Positions 1 to 6,500 of a stretch of DNA of 6,786 bases are shown one piece after another. Under the pieces are notes generated by a model. It was not told where the DNA came from. It did not search any database and worked only from the letters and a program-made list of their open reading frames with translations. Source of the DNA: JAZNGX01 sp045576675 (GTDB lineage: Bacteria > Bacillota > Clostridia > Monoglobales > Firm-18); contig JAZNGX010000131.1 in assembly GCA_045576675.1 (NCBI GenBank), positions 1-6,786 of the forward strand. The letters run 5' to 3'. Numbering within the stretch: position 1 is the stretch's first letter; every line of letters starts with the position of its first letter. The translations under genes were made by a program, and so were the position numbers.

Positions 1-1
1 A

Positions 2-208
2 AGCTATGAAGATACTTATTATCCAGAAAAAACTATCAACGCCGGAAAATCAGTTTATGTGGAACGAAATTATGAAATGATAGACAAAAGTGATTACTGT
101 GTTATATATTACAACAAAACAGTCACAGAGAGCTACAAAACAAAAAGCGGAACAATGCTTGCTTATGAATACGCTAAAAAGAAGAACAAAAGCATAATAG
201 TTATTTAA
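2..208 (+). CDS. SLOG-family nucleotide-binding protein (YspA/YpsA, DUF1273-like), C-terminal fragment
   Basis: Partial gene: the reading frame is open from base 2 to a TAA stop at 206-208 and gives the last 68 residues; the start lies left of the window. The visible tail reads ...VERNYEMIDKSDYCVIYYN..., then SGTMLAYEYAKKKNKSIIVI at the very end. The pattern RN-x-x-MID-x-SD followed by a hydrophobic strand, then SGT-x-x-A-x-x-YA-K-K-x-K-x-I-I, is the C-terminal half of the SLOG Rossmann-like fold in the DUF1273/YspA group, where the SGT or GGT turn is part of the proposed nucleotide-ligand pocket. The family is cytosolic and is proposed to sense or process nucleotide-derived ligands; no reaction can be assigned here. 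It is convergent with the two large secreted genes, and its stop lies inside their terminator T-tract, so a functional link is unlikely. The family call rests on motif recognition only. Confidence 0.8.
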   Translation, partial: SYEDTYYPEKTINAGKSVYVERNYEMIDKSDYCVIYYNKTVTESYKTKSGTMLAYEYAKKKNKSIIVI

Positions 209-250
209 AAAAATCAGCCATTGGTGAGAGCAACCTCAACCAACGGCTGA
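207..250 (-). terminator. Intrinsic terminator closing the minus-strand gene pair
   Basis: An inverted repeat begins 6 bp after the minus-strand stop codon at 257-259. TCAGCC (214-219) pairs with GGCTGA (245-250). After an A/C mismatch (220/244), TTGGT (221-225) pairs with ACCAA (239-243), and GAG (226-228) pairs with CTC (235-237) across one bulged A (238). The loop is 229-234. On the minus strand the stem is followed by seven T (complement of the A run 207-213), the classic layout for Rho-independent termination. In the plus direction the stem is followed by AAATGTTT, a poor U-tract, so it would stop the SLOG transcript only weakly. The A run also contains part of the SLOG TAA stop. Confidence 0.85.
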
Positions 251-256
251 AAATGT

Positions 257-3200
257 TTATTTGCTTATATTAACTGTTTTTAAAGTATATCCGTAAAGGA
301 ATGTTACTGTTGCGCTGTCACCGTTAACCGTTACTTCGCTTGCAGTTATTGCAACCTTTCCCTCTGCTGCCGCATTGGCTTTTTCTGCAATTGCTGCCGC
401 GGTAAAGTCACCGCTTGAATAATCTGCATTTGCGATTGCTGTTGCAATAGCGTCTGCAGGGTCAACTGTGTACTGTGACTGTGTAACAACCTTCTTTGAT
501 GCAAGAGCATTTTGTGCAGACTCCTTAACGATTGCCCAGATATTATCGTTAAACTCGCCCTTCCATTCTTCTGCACCTGTTGTTACGGGAGCAGTCTTTA
601 ATGAAGCAAAGTAATCAAATCCGGCCGATGTATCTATAACATCTTTAAACACATCCATTATTGCACCATATACAGCTACTCCCATAGCATATCTGCCAAG
701 CTCCATACTGCAATGCGTTATATCACGGTCAAGAACAGTATATCTGTCAAGATAGCTTTCGGGAGCTAACGGTTGATTATTCCAACCCCAATCCTTATAA
801 GAATAGTTTGCATAAGCATTCTTTGCGTTGTATGTATCGCCCAGATATGATGTCTTTATATTCTGCATAGCAGTACCCATCGGGATAATATAATCAGGCT
901 TATTTTGCGTCATTGTTTCAGCAAGAGCCACAGCACCTGCTATATTACTATAAACTGCATCTAGTGTGTCTGTTTCAACCAGGTCGTATGATGCTATTTC
1001 TGCCCAATCCTGAACCCATGCAACCTTTGCCTGAGGCTGTCTTGATTTCAGCCATGCAACTGTATCGCCAAGACCTTTTACAAAATGGTCGGCATAATCA
1101 TCTCTTGAAGACTCGTGCCAATCCTGAATAATAATCAAATCCCACGTGTTATTTCCGTTCAACACACTTTCGTACATAGTATAATCATCATGTGACGGAT
1201 CGTTAGCTACGCTTAAGTGAGATAATCTTTCACTGTCAAGACGATACATCTGTCTCGCACCACGAATAACGATTGAATGAGTAATTTCTGTATCAAGTCC
1301 TGCATTGTACATATCCTGCTGAATATTATTAATCCATGCAGTATGATCCTGTGTATGGCTGTTGCCTATTGAAAGAATTCTTAAGCTTTCAAGCTTAACT
1401 TGCTTGTCATTTTCTTCTGCATACGCTGCTGCCGCTGTATGAAGATTACATTTAACTTCAAAATCTTTATTCGGGAATGCATCGGCAGCAATTTCCGTAA
1501 TGTTGTCAGGAATAATAACTCTTTTAAGATTTGTAAAGCCTGTTAAGCTGTTTGCGCTGATTGAAGCAACACGTGAACCAAACTCAATTGTTTCTGCATC
1601 TGTATATTCACTCCACGGAGTTTCTGCAAAGCTTGCATACTCCGGCATCTCTTCAGAACCGTTAATTGTAAGCTTTTTATTTCTTGAATAATACCTTGAT
1701 GTGAACTCAAGAGCCTTTATAGTAAATGAAACAGACGATGTTGCCTCCGCTAATGGTTCAAAATTCGTTAAATCTCTTAATATAAATGCTTTTGCAGTGT
1801 ATTCTCCTGCTTTATACAATGATACATCAACATCAAAATTATAATAATCGCCTATTCTTGCACCACCATACTTTAAATTAACAAGCTTTCCATCCCTGTA
1901 AATTGCTGTTACTATCACAGGATTCGGAGCAAGCTGATATAGCTTTCCGGGATAATATGCCGATGCTTTAACAGCATTGTTTGCATAGCTTAATGTGAGT
2001 CCGACAGGAGCAAGAACTATAACCTTAAAGGTTTTTGAAAGTGTTCGCCCTCCGCTTGATATTGTGGCTGTCATCATTGAATTCATATTAAACTGAGGCA
2101 TAGTTATTATACCTTCAGGTGTAATAAGTCCTGCATTGCTTGATTTCCATTCCACATCATAGTCACCAGCAGATGAAGGCAAGTCAACCTTGTTTTCTGT
2201 TGTCATTTTAATAACTTCTATGCTTTCAATAGCATCAAGCATTGTGTCTTCATAAATTGCAATATTGTCGATATAATGAACATCGCAGCCACCGCCGTTT
2301 GTCATAAACACTCGTGTTATATCGGTAACATTTGTATCCATAAACATAGCGTCATCGGCGTAACATGTTCCATCCACATATAAATCATACTTTTGTGATT
2401 GTTCATCAATATATATTTTAAAATTATAAGGTGTTCCTTTTTTTGTTGCTGTCAAAAACGACTTTGTTTCACCTTTTGCATGATAATAGAACAATCCGTT
2501 TATCAGTGTAACCTGTATTGCGTTAACTACGTTATCACCGACCAAACCGCCTGCTGCATAAAGCATAGAAACCTTGTTAACGTTATCCTGAGTGAATTCA
2601 AACTCAACAACATATTTTTTCTTGTTGTAAATCGAGCTTCCCTCTACCATATCAGCATAAATATTTGCGTTATTACCCTTTGTACCATCAAGCTTAAGCC
2701 TTCCATCATCAATTGATGCATTGTTTGAAGATACAACCTTTAAATCACCATTGCTTAAAAGCGTAAACTGAGGTATAGAGGTAATTCCTGAAAAATCTTC
2801 GTAAGCAAGTCTTGTTATACCACTGTTTTCGTCAAACTTAACCTCTCTGTGAACCTTAAAATCATCATAATATGTAGTTGCATTGCCATCATTGCTCCAC
2901 ATAATCATACGTTGTATGCTTTGTCCGGATGCCAAACCTGCATGATGATACATACTATTGTCTGTTGCAACCTCTTCATTATCTATATATATACTATAAG
3001 TTCCTTCAGTTGCACTTTTTATACTATAGTCAATCTTAACGTTATACCACTTATTGTTGGTATAGCCTTTAACCGGAGAAAGAACATTAAGATTTCCGAC
3101 TCTTATCTGACCTCCGTCAAGTGCGATTCTCATACCATTTGCCGTGGTGGTATCACTTAAAAAGAACAAGTGATTGAATGAACCTACCGTCGGCTGCATA

Positions 3201-3505
3201 AATTTAAATTCAATTGTAAAATTGCCTGAAAGTGCCGCATCAGAATGTAAAAAGAATTTTGATGAGGCGCTTCCGCCAAGCTTAAGTGTCTGGTTTTCAA
3301 CAGCTACGTTTGCAATATTTCCTACAACCTTAAAGCTGCTGCTGCCAAACACGCTGTTTGCTGCCGGATTGAATGAACTGAAATTTTCAGATACAATTAC
3401 ATCGTTGCCGGAGTAGCTACCCAACGAGTCTGCAGCAAATGCAACATTTGAAAACATTGCTATTACATATGCAAGCATACAAATTATACTGATTATTTTT
3501 TTCAT
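257..3505 (-). CDS. Secreted multidomain SGNH hydrolase (DUF4886-like) with LamG-like, Ig-like and BspA-type LRR domains
   Basis: Complete 1082-residue protein. The start is supported by GGAGGG five bases upstream and by a Sec signal peptide (MKK, hydrophobic 4-19, likely cleavage after AFA at 24); the protein should be exported. Two related jelly-roll, LamG/concanavalin-like domains follow at about 35-221 and 231-420; each ends in a Y-x-D-(D/N)-x-x-(V/I) strand. Next come an atrophied bacterial Ig-like domain at about 421-498 (EWKSSNAGLITPEGIITMP), a further beta-sandwich at about 500-598, and a short BspA-type LRR block at about 600-705 (NLKRVIIPDNITEIAADAF plus a Cys/His/Ala-rich cap). The SGNH hydrolase domain spans about 708-955: LSIGNSH with Ser716 as candidate nucleophile, Gly749, IIIQDWHES at 791-799 and DITHCS with Asp928 and His931. 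This order of blocks fits DUF4886. The C-terminal 120 residues are a conserved unassigned module. No LPXTG, SLH, dockerin or transmembrane anchor is seen. Likely an extracellular esterase or deacetylase; the substrate is unknown. A paralogue lies directly upstream. Confidence 0.85.
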   Translation of the reverse strand: MKKIISIICMLAYVIAMFSNVAFAADSLGSYSGNDVIVSENFSSFNPAANSVFGSSSFKVVGNIANVAVENQTLKLGGSASSKFFLHSDAALSGNFTIEFKFMQPTVGSFNHLFFLSDTTTANGMRIALDGGQIRVGNLNVLSPVKGYTNNKWYNVKIDYSIKSATEGTYSIYIDNEEVATDNSMYHHAGLASGQSIQRMIMWSNDGNATTYYDDFKVHREVKFDENSGITRLAYEDFSGITSIPQFTLLSNGDLKVVSSNNASIDDGRLKLDGTKGNNANIYADMVEGSSIYNKKKYVVEFEFTQDNVNKVSMLYAAGGLVGDNVVNAIQVTLINGLFYYHAKGETKSFLTATKKGTPYNFKIYIDEQSQKYDLYVDGTCYADDAMFMDTNVTDITRVFMTNGGGCDVHYIDNIAIYEDTMLDAIESIEVIKMTTENKVDLPSSAGDYDVEWKSSNAGLITPEGIITMPQFNMNSMMTATISSGGRTLSKTFKVIVLAPVGLTLSYANNAVKASAYYPGKLYQLAPNPVIVTAIYRDGKLVNLKYGGARIGDYYNFDVDVSLYKAGEYTAKAFILRDLTNFEPLAEATSSVSFTIKALEFTSRYYSRNKKLTINGSEEMPEYASFAETPWSEYTDAETIEFGSRVASISANSLTGFTNLKRVIIPDNITEIAADAFPNKDFEVKCNLHTAAAAYAEENDKQVKLESLRILSIGNSHTQDHTAWINNIQQDMYNAGLDTEITHSIVIRGARQMYRLDSERLSHLSVANDPSHDDYTMYESVLNGNNTWDLIIIQDWHESSRDDYADHFVKGLGDTVAWLKSRQPQAKVAWVQDWAEIASYDLVETDTLDAVYSNIAGAVALAETMTQNKPDYIIPMGTAMQNIKTSYLGDTYNAKNAYANYSYKDWGWNNQPLAPESYLDRYTVLDRDITHCSMELGRYAMGVAVYGAIMDVFKDVIDTSAGFDYFASLKTAPVTTGAEEWKGEFNDNIWAIVKESAQNALASKKVVTQSQYTVDPADAIATAIANADYSSGDFTAAAIAEKANAAAEGKVAITASEVTVNGDSATVTFLYGYTLKTVNISK

Positions 3506-3510
3506 AAAAT

Positions 3511-3516
3511 CCCTCC
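3511..3516 (-). promoter_or_regulatory. Ribosome binding site of the downstream paralogue
   Basis: The minus strand reads GGAGGG, then ATTTT, then ATG (3503-3505). This is a near-perfect Shine-Dalgarno sequence at a five-base spacing and fixes the start of the 1082-residue protein. It lies just after the intergenic hairpin, so the gene has its own strong translation signal and does not depend on coupling to the upstream stop codon 56 bases away. Confidence 0.9.
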
Positions 3517-3520
3517 ATTA

Positions 3521-3556
3521 ATAAATAATTGGGCATAACTTAGCATTATGCCCAAT
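3521..3556 (-). terminator. Perfect 11-bp intergenic hairpin, possible weak terminator or attenuator
   Basis: ATTGGGCATAA (3528-3538) and TTATGCCCAAT (3546-3556) form a perfect 11-bp stem around a 7-base loop (3539-3545). The hairpin begins 5 bp after the stop codon of the upstream gene. On the minus strand it is followed by TATTTATT, an interrupted T-tract that is weaker than the one at 207-213. It could be a partial terminator lowering expression of the second gene, a stabiliser of the upstream mRNA 3' end, or a full terminator if the second gene has its own promoter. The spacer between the hairpin and the GGAGGG is only about 11 bases, too short for a promoter, and I see none, so readthrough seems most likely. 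Confidence 0.65.
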
Positions 3557-3561
3557 GAAAG

Positions 3562-6500
3562 TTATTTGCTTATATTAACTGTTTTTTCAGTATATCCATA
3601 AAGGAATGTTACTGTTGCACTGTCACCATCAACCTTTACATTGCCAGCAGTAATTGTAACCTTACCCTCTGCTGCAGCATTAGCCGTTGCTGCAATTGTT
3701 GCTGCGGCAAAGTCACCACTTGAATAATCTGCATTTTCAATTGCTCTTGCAATGTCATTTGCAGGGTCATTTGTATAAGCTGACTGTGTTACTGCATTCT
3801 TTTTAGCAAGTGCGTTTTGTGCAGACTCTTTAACGATTGCCCAGATATTATCGTTAAATTCTCCCTTCCATTCTGCAACACCTGTTGTTACAGGAGCAGT
3901 CTTTAATGAAGCAAAGTAATCAAAGCCTGCCGGAGTATCCATAACATTCTTGAAGCTATCCATTATAGCACCGTAAACAGTTGCACCTGTTAAGTATCTT
4001 GCAAGCTCGTGACTGCAATGTGTTGTATCACGCTCTAAGATTGTATAATTATGTAAGTTGCCCTGTGCCCAGTCGCCGTCAGCCATATTGGTATATGCAT
4101 CCTTTGCGTTATTTGTTACACCAAAATACGAGCTTCTTGCATTCTGAATTGCTGTACCCATCGGGAAGATGTAATCAGGCTTGTTTTCTGTCATATTTTC
4201 AACAAGAGCCATAGCACCTGTTATGTTTGCATAAACTGCTTCAAGCGTATCTGTTGCAGTATAGTGGAACATATTCTTGTCTGCCCAGTCCTGAACCCAT
4301 GCAACCTTTGCCTGAGGCTGTTTTGACTTAAGCCATGCAACCGTGTCGCCAAGTCCCTTTACAAAATGATTTGCATAATCGTCCTGTGCTGACTCATGCC
4401 AATCCTGAATAATAATCAAATCCCATGTGTTGTTAGTTAATGCATTGTTGTATGTTGCATAATCGCCATGTGACGGATTTGTTCCTGCGTAATAGTGTGA
4501 ATGTGTGCTTGTGTACATCTGGCGTCCACCAAAGAACAGAATTGAATGATATACCTCTGTGTCAAGACCCGCAGCGTACATATCGCTTCTTATATCATTA
4601 ATCCATCTTGTGTGGTCATATGTATGGCTGTTACCGATTGATAAAACTCTTAATTTTATAAGCTTAATCTGTTTGTCATTAGCCTCAGCATATGCTGCTG
4701 CCGCTGTGTGAAGATTACATTTAACCTCAAAATCAGTATTCGGGAATGCTGCAGCATCAATATTAGAAACATTGTCCGGAATTACCACTTTTTCAAGATT
4801 TGCAAAGCCTGTTAAGCTGTTTGCACTGATTGAAGCAATACGTGAACCAAACTCAATTGTTTCTGCATCAGCATACTCACTCCAGGGAGTTTCTGCAAAG
4901 CTTGCATATTCAGGCATTGCACCTGTTCCGCTGATTGTAAGAGTTTTACTTGTTGCATTGTATTCCCCTGTGAATTCATATGACTCTACAGTAAATGAAA
5001 CAGGAGCCGCCGCCTCTGCCAACGGTTCAAAGTTTGTTAAATCTCTTAAAACAAATGCTTTTGCAGTGTAATTGCCTGCTTTATACAACGATGTATCTAC
5101 ATAGTAATTATAGTAATCGCCTTCTCTTGCTCCGCCGTGTGACATACTGAAGAGCTTACCGTCCTTGTAAATTGCTGTCACAATAACAGGGTTTGGTGTA
5201 AGTGCATAAAGCTTACCCGGATAATACGCAGATGCTTTAACAATATTGTTTGCATAGCTTACCTTAAGCCCTGCAGGTGCAAGAACAATTACTTTGCTTG
5301 TTTTGGTAAGCATTCTTCCTCCTGCTTTGATTGTTGCTGTAAGCATTGAATTTTGGTTAACAGCAGGCATAGTGATTGTGCCGTCCGTTGCGATAAGATT
5401 TGCGTTGCTTGATGACCAGGTTACATCAAAGCCGCCTACCGATGATGGCAAATTAATCTTTGTCTCTGTTGTTCTGTCCGGCAACGAAATACATTCGATT
5501 GCATCAAGCATTTTGTCTTCATAAATTGCAATATTATCAATATAATATGAAATTCCGCTGCCTGTACCTCTTGTTCTGAATATACGAGTTATATCTGTAA
5601 TACTTGAATCTAAAAACGGAGCGTCATTTACATAATTTGTACCATCAACATACACATCAAAGGTGCCTTTTGTTTCATCAACATAAATCTTCATATTGTA
5701 TGGCTGACCTGTTTTGGTTGCAGCCAAAAACAGTTTAGTTGCATTGCCTGCTGAAACATAGTAAAAATTCCCTTGCCACACCTTTACGTAAAATGCATCA
5801 GTAAAACCACCACTTGAGGTCTTGCCTGCTGTAGAAAATAGTTCGATGTTTTTAAGCTCGTCAGCTACAAAATCAAATTCAATTACAAATTTATCAACAC
5901 CATCAAGCACCGAGCCCGGCACAATATCGGTGTAAAATGTGGCTTCTTTGTTATTTGGGTCAGCTTTATTAGCAGAATTGTCAACCTTTACTCTGCCGTT
6001 GTCAACAGACGCGTTGTGTGCAGAAACCACCTTTAAAGAATTGTTGCTTAAAAGTGTTCCTGTCGGAACGGCTGTAACTCCTGAAAAATCTTCAGATGCA
6101 AGACGTGTGATGCCGCTTCCTTCTTCAAACTTAACTTCTTTATAAACCTTGAAATCGTCATAATATGTAGTTGCATTGCCTGCTGTACCCCACATAATCA
6201 TACGATATACCGGGTCTTTTGCTTTGCCGGGATAATTATATAATTCGTTAGCTGTTACAACCTTTGTGTTATCAATATATACATCATACGTACCTGTTGC
6301 CGAGTTTATTACATTGTTGAAAACAATCTTAACATTGTACCATGTGTTTGCCGAATACCCCTTTACAGGTGCAATATAATCATAACGACCAACTCTTATA
6401 TATCCACCGTCAAGTGCGATTTTCATACCATTCGCTGTGCTGGTATCACTTAAGAAAAACAGATTGTTAAATGCACCCACGGTTGGTTGCATAAACTTGA

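Noticed and set aside
257..600. Sortase signal, dockerin or SLH anchor at the C-terminus of either large protein
   Set aside because: No LPXTG plus hydrophobic tail, no duplicated calcium-loop segments and no SLH pattern; both end in the non-hydrophobic VNISK.
1500..1691. Pair of similar plus-strand frames (here and at 4772-5071) that seem conserved between two places
   Set aside because: The similarity only mirrors the conserved LRR-coding DNA of the two paralogues on the other strand.
2399..2716. Plus-strand Cys- and Ile-rich open frame of 105 codons inside the large gene
   Set aside because: It lies wholly antisense to a well-supported domain-coding region, has no ribosome binding site that I can see, and reads as low-complexity shadow composition.
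2849..3160. Plus-strand hydrophobic open frame that looks membrane-like
   Set aside because: Antisense of the first jelly-roll domain; the hydrophobicity comes from reverse-strand codons of Asn, Asp and Tyr, and no initiation signal is present.
3480..3505. Lipoprotein signal (Cys near the N-terminus of the 257-3505 product)
   Set aside because: Cys9 sits inside the hydrophobic core of the signal peptide, without a lipobox of the L-x-(A/G)-C type; the AFA/AD site fits signal peptidase I.
3506..3561. Riboswitch or small RNA in the spacer
   Set aside because: Only 56 bp with one simple hairpin, too short for a known aptamer and with no conserved core.
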